Source: JBHHUI01 sp965248775 (GTDB taxonomy: Bacteria > Chloroflexota > Anaerolineae > Anaerolineales > JBHHUI01). Taken from it: DNA of 64,000 nucleotides. The notes under the pieces were generated by a model, which saw only the letters and a program-made list of their open reading frames with translations, searched no databases and had not been told where the DNA came from. The position numbers were made by a program, and so were the translations under genes. Below, in pieces: positions 54,572 to 62,612 of the stretch. The stretch spans positions 1,860,001-1,924,000 of the forward strand of contig OZ252150.1 of the NCBI GenBank assembly GCA_965248775.1. The letters run 5' to 3'. Each line of letters begins with the position of its first letter. Within the stretch, counting starts at the first letter, position 1.

Positions 54572-54956
54572 ATTCCCGATCTACGCAGCGAAGACATTCC
54601 AGTAAGACAAATGGCTGATTTCGGCGCGGGTTATATCACCCCAGTCGAAATCGAGGTCGCCTAGCATCGGGAGACGATAGAGTATCTTTCCTGACATAAA
54701 CTTGTTTTAAACCTGTCCAATTTTACGGGTCCAGCACATTTAAGCGCCTAAATCCAGATTGTGCATTTTGGCTGTTGGTAGTTTCAGCTCCCTCCTGAAC
54801 ATTTAATTGCACTCCTCTTGATAGCGATCTCTCACCTATTTGCATGGCGGATCGATCATCTCATCGACTAAGCAACCGAACCCAAGTAGATGCGTATACG
54901 TAGGAGAAGCAACACCTAAGCTAGGTGTTGGCGTAATCTACTAGAGAGGTGACATC
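54572..54956. other. 385-bp gap upstream of the DUF4870 gene
   Basis: No gene recognised. Directly after the MFS stop the same frame runs on through IPDLRSEDIPVRQMADFGAG to TAG 54662-54664, which might be a lost tail of the transporter. A perfect hairpin (54910-54930) and a purine-rich ribosome site (AGAGAGGTGA) precede the next start. Confidence 0.5.
54910..54930 (+). promoter_or_regulatory. Hairpin in the leader of the DUF4870 gene
   Basis: CAACACCTA and TAGGTGTTG pair perfectly around AGC, 26 bases before ATG 54957. It could be an operator dyad or an mRNA structure affecting translation; there is no T-run, so termination is unlikely. Confidence 0.5.
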
Positions 54957-55478
54957 ATGACAGAAAACTTAACAAGCTCGGAGCGCAATTGGGCTGCCAT
55001 TGCCCATGGGAGTGCCGTTCTAACATTAATCATCGCCGGAATTACAGGTAGCGCAGCTGTCTGGCTTGGTCTTTTGGTTCCACTGGCAATCTATTTGGGC
55101 TTTTACAACCGCTCCGAATATGTCGCCTTTCACGCATTACAGGCACTTACATTTCAGGCGGCTGCCATCATCCTTGCATTTGTTGGTTTACTTGTTGGCG
55201 GGATTATCATCGCTGCTGCGTGGATACTTACGGCAGGCCTCACCCTGGTCGTTGTAGGTCTCTTGCTCATCCCGGTTTCACTTGGAATAACGTTAATATT
55301 TGCAATATTGACCCTGGTATATCCATTCGCAGTTACCGCTTACGCCGTTATTGGGAGCTATAAATCATACAGTGGCGAAGATTTTGAATACGCTTATATT
55401 GGCAAGATAGTCCGTGGGCAGGTTAACCAACCCCTTCCCGAAGGGGATAAAAACTCTCTCACGCAAGTACCTTCGTAG
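54957..55478 (+). CDS. DUF4870-type small membrane protein
   Basis: 173 residues. Signature NWAAIAHGSAVLTLI, then YVAFHALQALTFQ, the conserved FHALQAL turn between helices, and four membrane segments. The tail after AYAVIGSYKSYSGEDFEYAY is hydrophilic. Members are common in bacteria without a known role. A ribosome site (GAGAGGTGA) lies at normal distance. Confidence 0.85.
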   Translation: MTENLTSSERNWAAIAHGSAVLTLIIAGITGSAAVWLGLLVPLAIYLGFYNRSEYVAFHALQALTFQAAAIILAFVGLLVGGIIIAAAWILTAGLTLVVVGLLLIPVSLGITLIFAILTLVYPFAVTAYAVIGSYKSYSGEDFEYAYIGKIVRGQVNQPLPEGDKNSLTQVPS

Positions 55479-56632
55479 CTTTGGCCAGAAGAATGTGGCG
55501 CCAAAAGAATCGGAGCTGCAGGGTATGCGAGTTACGGACAGAACGGGAACGACAACGATATCTAGTACTCAGTCAAGTTGATTAAGACGTATAAATATGG
55601 CATAGTCGAATACTTTTATAAAAAGGAGAAGCGGCTATGCCAGCCAAGAAATATCTTGTTAGCTTAACAAACGGAGAACGCCAGGAGTTGCTGACACTCA
55701 CAGGGTCAGGCGAACTCTCGGCGCGAAAGATGAAACGAGCACTCATCTTGCTCAAAGCGGATGAGAATTGGAAAGACAAAGAGATCGTTGATGCCTTGAA
55801 CAGCAGTCGGTCAACAGTGGAGCGAACACGCAGGCGATACGTCGAGGGGGGCCCGAAAAAGGCGCTTAATGAAGACCCGCGAACCTGGTATTACCCCGAT
55901 TCAGTGGACAGTTGGTTAAGCCACTAAAGGTAATTGTTCATAGGCATGTGGGCTCATGTAATCCAGGGCCGAATGCATCCGTTGCCGATTGTAAAACACT
56001 TCGACATAGTCAAAGACGCTGGTGCGAGCAGCGGCCCGGCTGGCGTACAGTTGCTGGTATACACACTCGGATTTCAGGCTGGCAAAGAAGCTCTCCATGG
56101 GGGCGTTATCGTAGCAGTTTCCCCTTCGGCTCATACTGGGCGTGATGTCATGAAGCTTGCGCAGCGCCTGATACTCAGCGCTGGCGTACTGACTCCCCCG
56201 GTCAGAATGATGGATGAGACCTGGCGGCGGTTTTCGCGAACGCAGAGCCATCTCCAAAGCATCCAAAGTCAGTTGGCGGCCCATATGGTGGACCCCTTTG
56301 TCAAGACAGAAAAATGGCCTGGCGTAAGGTGCATTCTCCTTTCGTGAGTCGTGGACATAAATGGTCGCCGTAGTGCTGTGGACATGTGGGCAACTGGCGC
56401 ATTCTCAGTTGTCCACATGTCCACAGCGAAATCGGTGTCAGTTCAGCAGCGTGCGTTCCCCGAAGTACACCTGCGCCGGGGTGAGATAGTCGAGTGATTG
56501 ATGCGGACGCTCCGCACGGTAGAAGCGAAAGTAGCGTATCAGAGCCTGCCGTGCTTCGCGCGGGCTGTCGTAGTCGTGCAGATAGACCTCCTCGTATTTC
56601 ACCGTCCGCCACAGCCGCTCGGTGAAGATATT

Positions 56633-56656
56633 GCCCAGTCTCGTCGACTGGACGAG
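56633..56656. repeat. 24-nt palindromic insertion in IS3-B OrfB (in frame)
   Basis: On the coding strand it contains two interleaved dyads: CTCGTC with GACGAG, and CCAGTC with GACTGG, in the order A-B-A'-B'. It interrupts the highly conserved RALDNIFTERLW block, so it is extra relative to the family. Confidence 0.8.
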
Positions 56657-56887
56657 GTCGAGCGCACGGCCGCGACCATCCATACTGATTTGTGTACCGG
56701 CCGCTTGGAGCCGGTCAATGTACTGCGGGCTAGTGAAGTGGCTGCCCTGGTCGCTGTTCCAGATCGTCGGCGTGGCCGCTGCCAGCGCCCGCTCGACTGC
56801 GCGCAACACGAATGGCATTTCCAGCGTCTGGTCGAGCTCCCAGCTGACCACGTAGCGGGAGAACCAATCCAGCACAGCCACGAGGTA

Positions 56888-56913
56888 CCCCGTCCAGCCT
56901 GTCCGGGGCTGGG
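56888..56913. repeat. 26-nt palindromic insertion in IS3-B OrfB (frameshifting)
   Basis: Interleaved dyads CCAGCC/GGCTGG and CCCCG/CGGGG in the order A-B-A'-B', as in the 56633-56656 insertion. It splits GGWM from YLVAVLDWFSRYV. Confidence 0.8.
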
Positions 56914-57030
56914 CATCCAGCCGCCGCGGAGGCGGATATAGGTGATGTCGATTCCCCAGACCTGATTTGGCTGCGTGATCGCCACTCCGCGCAACAAATA
57001 GGGGAAAACAGCGTGCTGCTTAGCTCGTTT

Positions 57031-57056
57031 CCCGTGACCCGGCCCCGGGACGGTGT
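57031..57056. repeat. 26-nt palindromic insertion in IS3-B OrfB (frameshifting)
   Basis: GC-rich with nested dyads: CCGT/ACGG around CCCGG/CCGGG. It splits GPNLS from KRAKQHAVFPYLL; without it the frame is continuous. Confidence 0.78.
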
Positions 57057-57342
57057 GCTCAGATTCGGGCCCGGATAGATGGCTGCCAACCCCATTTCGC
57101 GCATATGACGTTGGACTGCTTTGCGATTGATGGTCATCTCGCGTCGCAATACGGCCAGGATCTTGCGCGAACCGTAGAAGGGATGGGCAGTGTAGATTTC
57201 ATCGATGCGGCACTTGATGTACAACTCTTCCGGTGACGGCGGGACCGGGACGTAGTACAAACTGGAGCGACTGATACCCAACAGATCGGCCTGGGTTGCG
57301 AGCGATAGCTCAGCATTCTCGCGTTCGACCATCGTCAGTCGC

Positions 57343-57657
57343 TCACTTCTCGATGACGTTGAGGCCAGATTTTATTTTGAGCCAGGCTAACTGCGTCGTC
57401 AGCCGGCCAATCTGCGCATACAGCGCTTCGCGTTCGCTCTCGTGTGCCGCCTCGAGCTCGCGCATCGTGTGGTTCTCGTTGCTGAACACGCTAGGTAAGC
57501 GCTCGACCGCCTGCGCTTTCCATTTGCGGAGCATATTGACGTGCATGCCATACTCAGCGGCGATCTGCGCGAATGTGCGCTCTTCCCGCAGTAGTTCGAG
57601 AACGATCTGGGCTTTCCGTTCGGCGCTGTAGTGGGTGCGGGTTTTCTTCTTTGTCAT
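57343..57657 (-). CDS. IS3-B OrfA (helix-turn-helix protein)
   Basis: 104 residues: KTRTHYSAERKAQIVLELLR, TFAQIAAEYGMHVNMLRKWK and a leucine-zipper-like tail (MRELEAAHESEREALYAQIG). This is the DNA-binding first subunit of IS3 transposase. The frame is open. It ends 11 bases before the OrfB start; a programmed frameshift would normally fuse the two. Confidence 0.9.
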   Translation of the reverse strand: MTKKKTRTHYSAERKAQIVLELLREERTFAQIAAEYGMHVNMLRKWKAQAVERLPSVFSNENHTMRELEAAHESEREALYAQIGRLTTQLAWLKIKSGLNVIEK

Positions 57658-58211
57658 GGCTGGCAGTGTACCTTAGCCCGACGTGTTTTCGAGTCTAGAT
57701 TCTGGGGTCCACTATACCAAGCGTTTGCCGAGTGCCCAGCCGACGATCCGTCGCGAGTACAGGTCGAGGACTGCTGCGAGATAGAGCCAACCTTCACTGG
57801 TTGCAATGTAAGTGATGTCGGCCAGCCACACTTCGTTAGGCGCAGTGGCCGTGAAGTCCTGAACGAGCAAATTCGGCGCTACGGGCAGGCTGTGCTTCGA
57901 CTGGGTTGTCACCTTGTAGCTCCGTTTGCGTCGGGCTTGCAGGCCATGCAGGCGCAACAGACGGGCCACCCGGTTGTGGCCGCAGCGGATGCCGCGGTCC
58001 TGTAGTTCGCGGTGAATGCGCGGACAGCCATAGACGCCGCGATGCTGCTCAAAGATCGCTCTGATCTCGCGTCCCAACGCCTGGCTGGCTTGCTCGCGCG
58101 GGCTGACCGGCCGCTTGCGCCAGGCGTAGTAGCCGCTACGTGTGACTTGCAGTACCCGACACATCAGACTGATGCTGTACTCGCCTTTGTGTTCGTCAAT
58201 GAAGCGAAATC

Positions 58212-58508
58212 TCACTTCTGCTCGCGCGCAAACACCGCCCGGGCTTTTTTTAGGATGTCCCGTTCCTGGCGCACCACGTGCAATTCGCGCTTCAACTCCG
58301 CCAGCTCGCGGTCGCGCTCCTTCGGCTTTCCCTTTCCGGGAAATGCCTGCGCTCCATCAGCCGCGTATTCAGCCCGCCAGCGATTCAGACTGCTACTACT
58401 TACTCCCAAATCCAAAGCAAGCTGCTCAACCGCTGTGTCGCTATCATACGATAACCGAACGGCTTCGACCTTGAATTCGCGCGTGTATGTCTTCCTGTAT
58501 GTACTCAT
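58212..58508 (-). CDS. IS3-A OrfA (helix-turn-helix protein)
   Basis: 98 residues: YRKTYTREFKVEAVRLSYDS, AVEQLALDLGVSSSSLNRWR, and a leucine-zipper segment (RELAELKRELHVVRQERDIL). It overlaps OrfB by ATGA, the usual IS3 coupling. Intact. Confidence 0.92.
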   Translation of the reverse strand: MSTYRKTYTREFKVEAVRLSYDSDTAVEQLALDLGVSSSSLNRWRAEYAADGAQAFPGKGKPKERDRELAELKRELHVVRQERDILKKARAVFAREQK

Positions 58509-59161
58509 TTGGGTCCTCCCTGATCTGTGAATCTATCTTATCTCGTTGTCCACTAAACCAGGGTAATGCCAACCGGGTGCTCGAAAGAAGCTGGATGGGC
58601 GAGTAGAAGCCCATTTGATAGCTTTAGCGTGTAGTGCTGGGCCGGATGATAGTGCCCATTGGACCTTACGGGCATTGGCCGATGAGTTGGTCGAATTAGG
58701 ATTGGTTGATTCCATCTCGCATGAAGCGGTGCGCCAGGTTCTGAAAAAAACGAACTGAAACCTTGGCAGCACAAGATGTGGTGTATCCCGACCGCTAGCG
58801 CAGCATTTGTCGCAGCGATGGAGCATATCCTTGACGTGTCTGAGTTGGCTTACGATCCTGCACGACCAATGGTTTGTTTTGATGAGACCAGCAAACAGTT
58901 GATTGAGGAAAAGCGCTTGCCGCTGCCTGCCAGTCCGGGACAAATAAGGCGCTATGATTACGAATATAAGCGCAATGGTACTCGTAATCTCTTCTTGTTC
59001 TTTGAGCCACTGGCTGGCGGCATATCGAAGTGACCGAGCGCCGGAAAAAGTTTGACTTTGCCCATCAGATGCGCTGGCTGGTTGATGTAGCTTATCCCGA
59101 TGCCGAATGTATCGAGGTCGTTTTGGATAATCTCAACACACACACTTATGCCGCTCTCTAC

Positions 59162-59269
59162 CCAGTCATCATCACGATGCAGTCTGCACGTGACTGTACG
59201 ACCCAGTTCATTCGTCATGACCCAGTGCATTCATGACTGGGTGACTGGGTGAATGCACTGGGTCATGAT
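59162..59269. repeat. 108-nt insertion made of 19-nt repeats in the IS630 transposase
   Basis: It separates NTHTYAALY from EAFEPVEARRLARK. Two units lie at 59198-59216 and 59217-59235 (ACGACCCAGTTCATTCGTC type) and an inverted unit follows around 59251-59271, so the whole forms a 22-bp hairpin with a 16-nt loop (59214-59273). The units match the inverse of the 11495-11551 repeat at 17 of 19 positions. It brings a TGA stop. Confidence 0.85.
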
Positions 59270-59338
59270 GAGGCTTTTGAACCTGTGGAAGCTCGTCGGC
59301 TCGCACGCAAATTAGCCTTTCATTACACACCCAAACAC

Positions 59339-59365
59339 ACTTGTCGCGCGCGACAGCGTCGTGAT
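59339..59365. repeat. 27-nt palindromic insertion in the IS630 transposase (in frame)
   Basis: Centred on the perfect 14-nt palindrome TGTCGCGCGCGACA (59342-59355). It adds nine residues (TCRARQRRD) between FHYTPKH and ASWLNMAE, a junction that is invariably short in IS630 transposases. Confidence 0.75.
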
Positions 59366-59604
59366 GCCAGTTGGTTGAACATGGCTGAGATTGAATTCAG
59401 CGTCATTATGCGCAAACTTGGCCCGCGTGTCCCTGATGAAAAATCTCTGAATCGAAAGGTGATAGGTATTGAAACTTCACGTAACCACTCCCATTCTTCT
59501 GTTGACTGGCAATTCACGACTGACGATGCTCGTATCAAACTCAGACGTCTCTATCCAGCTATTTCAGATTGACTGAGTACTAGCGTAAAAGTGACTGAAC
59601 CGAA

Positions 59605-60357
59605 TTAGATTGTTTGGGCCTGTCGTCTTTTCCGCGCCCGATAGGGGAATATTGTGAGGATGATGCTAAATATATAGAGACCCAACAGTGGCGCCATCAC
59701 CAATAACATATTGAACGGGTCGACTGTTGGTGTGATGGCCGCTGCGATAATCGCGATACCCACAATCGCGAAGCGCCAGCCCCGGATCAGCATGCGCGGC
59801 GTTACTGCCCCCAGCCAGGCCAGGAACATAAATACCAGTGGCATCTCAAACGCGATACCGATCCAGAGCGTCAGGGATAGCACAAACGGTACATAGCCAC
59901 GTGACGACCACTCCACACGAAAAATCTCCGGCATAAAGTTTGCTAAAAAATTGATTGCTGCCGGGATCATCAAAAACCATGCGAAGGCTGCCCCCAATGC
60001 GAACAAGAACAACGCACCCGGAACCACGAAGAAGGTTGTGCGTCTTTCTGCACCCGTAAGGCCGGGAGCAATAAAGCCAATTATTTGCAGGAGGATGTAA
60101 GGAGACGCTAAGGCGATTCCACTCGTCAGCCCCACCCGTAACCAAACAGAAACGCTCTCCGTCGGTTCGAGCACTTGTAAATAACCGCCATAAGGAGAAA
60201 CAATCGCGGTCAAGACTTGTTCGGCGAATGCAAGCCCCACCGCGCTCATCAGTGCCACTGCAATTGCCACCCGCAAAATGCGCGTACGCAGCTCGAATAG
60301 ATGCGAGAGCAGTGACATCTCGCCAATTTTACCGGTCTTGGATTTTGCAGCTGCCAT
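59605..60357 (-). CDS. tatC: Sec-independent protein translocase TatC
   Basis: 250 residues, six membrane helices. Conserved positions: MSLLSHLFELRTRILRVAIA (N-terminal substrate-binding face), FFVVPGALFLFALGAAFAWF and the periplasmic loop with FMPEIFRVEWSSRGYV, then GIAFEMPLVFMFLAWLGAVT. It receives twin-arginine signal peptides. Its ATG overlaps the tatB stop by one base (TGATG). Confidence 0.93.
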   Translation of the reverse strand: MAAAKSKTGKIGEMSLLSHLFELRTRILRVAIAVALMSAVGLAFAEQVLTAIVSPYGGYLQVLEPTESVSVWLRVGLTSGIALASPYILLQIIGFIAPGLTGAERRTTFFVVPGALFLFALGAAFAWFLMIPAAINFLANFMPEIFRVEWSSRGYVPFVLSLTLWIGIAFEMPLVFMFLAWLGAVTPRMLIRGWRFAIVGIAIIAAAITPTVDPFNMLLVMAPLLGLYIFSIILTIFPYRARKRRQAQTI

Positions 60358-60809
60358 CAGGTCAGTTTGCGCGGCGGAACCCAGGCCGAATAGGACTTAT
60401 CGCCTTCTTCTGTTGTGGCCGGGGTAAGTCCTTCCTTTTCTTCGTTCTCCTCAACCTCGGCGATGTTCGAGCTACTTTCAGTCGATGCCCAAGCAGTGTA
60501 CGGTTTGGGGTCTGCGCCTCCATTATCCGAAGGATCGATCTCCACGTCTCTCAAACCAAGCTGTTTCTGGAGATCAAGATTCCGCAAATTATTAAGCATC
60601 GCGATATCTTCATCAGAAACCTCGAAGCCAATTTCCTCTCCCAATTGATCGCGCAGAGTCCCGACAGAGTCCCGACAGATAACGGAAAACTTGCGCATCC
60701 AGCGACCAAACTGGAATGCGTAACGCGCCATGCGCTCCGGCCCAAACACCAGAATAGCCAGAATGCCGACGAGTATTAATTCCCAACCCCCTACTCCAAA
60801 TAAATTCAT
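60357..60809 (-). CDS. tatB: TatA/B-type translocase protein
   Basis: 150 residues from ATG 60809. One membrane helix (WELILVGILAILVFGPERMA) with the FGPERM hinge typical of TatB, then an amphipathic helix and a long acidic tail. The tail contains two copies of a K-x-Y-x-A-W motif (KPYTAWAS, KSYSAWVP). Cotranslated with tatC. TatB binds the precursor with TatC. Confidence 0.87.
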   Translation of the reverse strand: MNLFGVGGWELILVGILAILVFGPERMARYAFQFGRWMRKFSVICRDSVGTLRDQLGEEIGFEVSDEDIAMLNNLRNLDLQKQLGLRDVEIDPSDNGGADPKPYTAWASTESSSNIAEVEENEEKEGLTPATTEEGDKSYSAWVPPRKLT

Positions 60810-61217
60810 TGCGATGTCTCGTATTGAATTTGAATTATACCCGTGAAACCGGACGGGGACATTTGCCCGGATAGCAAAAAGCCCCAAATTGGAGGCGCCC
60901 AGGTTGGATTGAGGAGGGTTTTCTGAACGACGAGGTGTGTGAGGCGGCAACATTGCGGCATAAGAAGATGCTCCCTTCGGGCACGAGCCGCGCGACATCC
61001 GGGCCCATCTGGATAAAATCAACAACCCACATTTGTCGATATGCCCACCGACGTAGACTTACAGCTTGCTAGGGGCCTCATCGGTGGAACAAGCGCATGA
61101 AGTTGTTGATCAACTCTCAGATCGCGTGGAGGTGGGTGTGAGCCGCTTTATCTTTTATAATCCGAGGTCGATTGCATTACGTGCAAATGAACTACAGCCG
61201 CGCTTTCAGTATCTTTG
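60810..61217. other. 408-bp gap holding a leader with a terminator-like hairpin
   Basis: No gene seen on either strand. On the minus strand, upstream of tatB, GCCTCCAATTTGGGGC followed by TTTTT (about 60878-60898) looks like an intrinsic terminator. Further up (60960-61005) GCGGC...GCCGC encloses CCCGAAGGG. Together these could be a small RNA or a tatBC leader with attenuation. Identity unknown. Confidence 0.45.
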
Positions 61218-61625
61218 TTATTCCTGTTCGTGTTCAACTCGCCGCGGTGCAAACTTCCCGTTGCGAATGTCAGGGCTTCCAAGTCCCCAGCTCCATGAAA
61301 TGTTCGGCGTGACACGAATAATCGGCAGTGAGCCGAGCTTATCTTTCTGATCCACAATAGCGGCAATTCCGTATATCCGCACTCCTCGCGGCCGCCAGGG
61401 ATCAACAGAGCCGAGATCATCAATGATCAGGGCCACCTTGGTTTGACCTGCTGCTATATTGCGGTATTTTCGCGTGCTCGCATTTTCAATTCCGCGAATA
61501 TTGAAATTTCTACCGTCAAACTTGTAGCCGATTGCGGCCACATCCGGCTGCCCCTCGGCTGAGACTGTTGAAAACCGTGCCAACCGTTGCCCGTTGATAT
61601 AGTCTATCTCTGCTTGATTAAACAT
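61218..61625 (-). CDS. PPOX-class split-barrel flavin/F420-type oxidoreductase
   Basis: 135 residues. LARFSTVSAEGQPDVAAIGY, KYRNIAAGQTKVALIIDDLG, PWRPRGVRIYGIAAIV and IRVTPNISWSWGL are the standard order of the pyridoxamine-phosphate-oxidase-like F420 or FMN-binding family. Substrate not known. Start ATG 61625, behind GAAGAGG. Confidence 0.85.
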   Translation of the reverse strand: MFNQAEIDYINGQRLARFSTVSAEGQPDVAAIGYKFDGRNFNIRGIENASTRKYRNIAAGQTKVALIIDDLGSVDPWRPRGVRIYGIAAIVDQKDKLGSLPIIRVTPNISWSWGLGSPDIRNGKFAPRRVEHEQE

Positions 61626-61781
61626 GACAACCTCTTCTCAATTTGATTGTATAGTTTTTATTCCACGTCGTCTCGCGGCGATTTTGTAAGTTTCTCGGTG
61701 AGCATATGTAGAAACGCCTTCCCATTCTCTGAATGTCTACTGAAATTCCTTCTTCGCAGCCTTAACCGCCATGGCCGCTCC

Positions 61782-62438
61782 TTAAACACTCACGCGTTCA
61801 GGAACAACTGTCATCTCTACAATCAGTTCTCCTAATTTATCGAGTTTGTCAATCCAGCGCGATTTGGCAGACTCGCCAGCGAGACCGATTGAGCGACCTG
61901 CATAGGGAATTGAAACAATAAGTGGCGCAACCTTCCCGCGCAACGAATGCACCACATGCACCATGGCATTAGCTGCGTTGACGCCGGCCATGTCCCCACC
62001 AGCTGTCGCAATCAGCCCAACAGTACGATCTGTGAGATAGGGTCGCTCACCACCGCTCAGGAACTCGAAATAAGCCAACGCATTCTTCGTGACACCGGCC
62101 AACGTACCATGATACGCCGCCGTGCTCAGAAGCAATCCATCTGCTCGGTGTACTGCCTCTACGAGATGTTCCGCATTAGGCCCGAAATCACTGAGTTGGA
62201 CACGCGGCCGAAACATAGGCAGATCGAGCTTACCAAGATCGATGAGTTCCGTAGTTGCTCCCGCGCGTGCGGCAGCTACCAATGCCCGGTTGAGAGACCA
62301 CAGACTAGTTGAGCCACTCCGGTACGTACCACCAATGCCGACGATATGCGGCCATTGTTCCGGCGGCCCCATCACAAGATCCTTCCAGAGAGTATTTTGA
62401 TCATCCAATGATACCATCTCATCCTCACATTCGATCAT
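61782..62438 (-). CDS. NADPH-dependent FMN reductase-like flavodoxin-fold protein
   Basis: 218 residues. HIVGIGGTYRSGSTSLWSLN (phosphate loop, G-x-x-R-x-G-S), ADGLLLSTAAYHGTLAGVTK (flavin-ring loop), and ATAGGDMAGVNAANAMVHVV. The family reduces FMN or quinones and azo compounds with NAD(P)H. An internal ATG at residue 8 is another possible start. Confidence 0.87.
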   Translation of the reverse strand: MIECEDEMVSLDDQNTLWKDLVMGPPEQWPHIVGIGGTYRSGSTSLWSLNRALVAAARAGATTELIDLGKLDLPMFRPRVQLSDFGPNAEHLVEAVHRADGLLLSTAAYHGTLAGVTKNALAYFEFLSGGERPYLTDRTVGLIATAGGDMAGVNAANAMVHVVHSLRGKVAPLIVSIPYAGRSIGLAGESAKSRWIDKLDKLGELIVEMTVVPERVSV

Positions 62439-62612
62439 TCAACAATAATTTTTTGGCGACGAAATCCCCTTTTATCATGCACAAGATACGGCAGAGTCAC
62501 ATCATTCCTTTGATCGGAATATGACCTGTACAGATGACCAGTCAGCAATCGCGGTAGAATAACCGCCTCAGGAATCCAGCGATACAAATATTTGCTACCC
62601 TAGAGTTGATGT

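Larger units (their letters stand above)
56438..57332 (-). pseudogene. IS3-B OrfB transposase, broken by three short palindromic insertions
   Basis: From 57332: MVERENAELSLATQADLLGI, HPFYGSRKILAVLRREMTIN. Relative to known IS3 OrfB proteins there are extra bases at 57031-57056 (26), 56888-56913 (26) and 56633-56656 (24). Deleting all three gives one 272-residue frame reading HAVFPYLLRGVAITQPNQVW, GIDITYIRLRGGWMYLVAVL, IWNSDQGSHFTSPQYI, and SMDGRGRALDNIFTERLWRT. Two insertions shift the frame; the third adds LVQSTRLG in frame. The DDE residues are all present. No functional product now. Confidence 0.9.
56284..57716 (-). mobile_element. IS3-family element B, nested inside element A, 1433 bp
   Basis: Inverted repeats TATGGTGGACCCC (left) and TATAGTGGACCCC (right, inverted), target CCA at 56281-56283 and 57717-57719. 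Excision restores OrfB of element A. It carries its own OrfA and a defective OrfB. This makes a three-level nest: B in A in IS630. Confidence 0.93.
55916..58215 (-). pseudogene. IS3-A OrfB transposase, split by element B
   Basis: Starts at 58215, overlapping OrfA by four bases, with RFRFIDEHKGEYSISLMCRV, GYPCPRIHRE-like YGCPRIHRELQDRGI and LADITYIATSEGWLYLAAVL (D). It is cut after GWALGKR at 57717. Removing element B and one CCA gives GKRLGRQLTLDALEMALR and a 287-residue protein: HSDRGSQYAS (D), and GNCYDNAPMESFFASLKSE (E). No other defect. Confidence 0.92.
55886..58571 (-). mobile_element. IS3-family element A inserted in the IS630 transposase; itself interrupted
   Basis: Ends TGGTATTACCC and TGGCATTACCC (inverted), continuing to AGTGGACA; target ACC at 55883-55885 and 58572-58574. 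It encodes OrfA (58212-58508) and OrfB (58215 to 55916) and holds element B. Without B it is 1250 bp, a typical IS3 size. Confidence 0.9.
55637..59572 (+). pseudogene. IS630-family transposase, interrupted and degraded
   Basis: ATG 55637 (behind AAAAGGAG) opens MPAKKYLVSLTNGERQELLT; the helix-turn-helix ends GGPKKALNEDPR, where IS3-A enters. The rest resumes at 58572 (GARKKLDGRVEAHLIALACS, WTLRALADELVELGLVDSIS), then CFDETSKQL (D), ECIEVVLDNLNTH (D), and SWLNMAEIEFSVIMRKLG (E). Damage beyond the insertion: one extra base near 55882, one A missing from the A-run at 58744-58750, four bases missing at about 59011-59020, a 108-nt insertion (59162-59269) and a 27-nt insertion (59339-59365). Correcting all of them gives a 372-codon frame. 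Confidence 0.85.
55565..59580 (+). mobile_element. IS630-family element carrying nested IS3 insertions
   Basis: Ends match as GTACTCAGTCAA inverted repeats, flanked by TA (55563-55564, 59581-59582), the target used by IS630/mariner elements. Total 4016 bp; without the nested IS3 pair about 1.3 kb. Its transposase is badly damaged (55637-59572). Inserted between the DUF4870 gene and tatC; no host gene visibly interrupted. Confidence 0.92.

Noticed and set aside
58741..58755. Programmed frameshift on the A-run in the IS630 transposase
   Set aside because: An A7 run is a classical slippery site, but the same gene has at least four other defects, so decay is the simpler reading.
60960..61005. 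SRP (4.5S) RNA tip
   Set aside because: The sequence around CCCGAAGGGAGCA resembles the conserved tip, but the invariant GGAA loop and the AGG/GCAGC internal-loop bases are not kept, and the closing helices cannot be traced.
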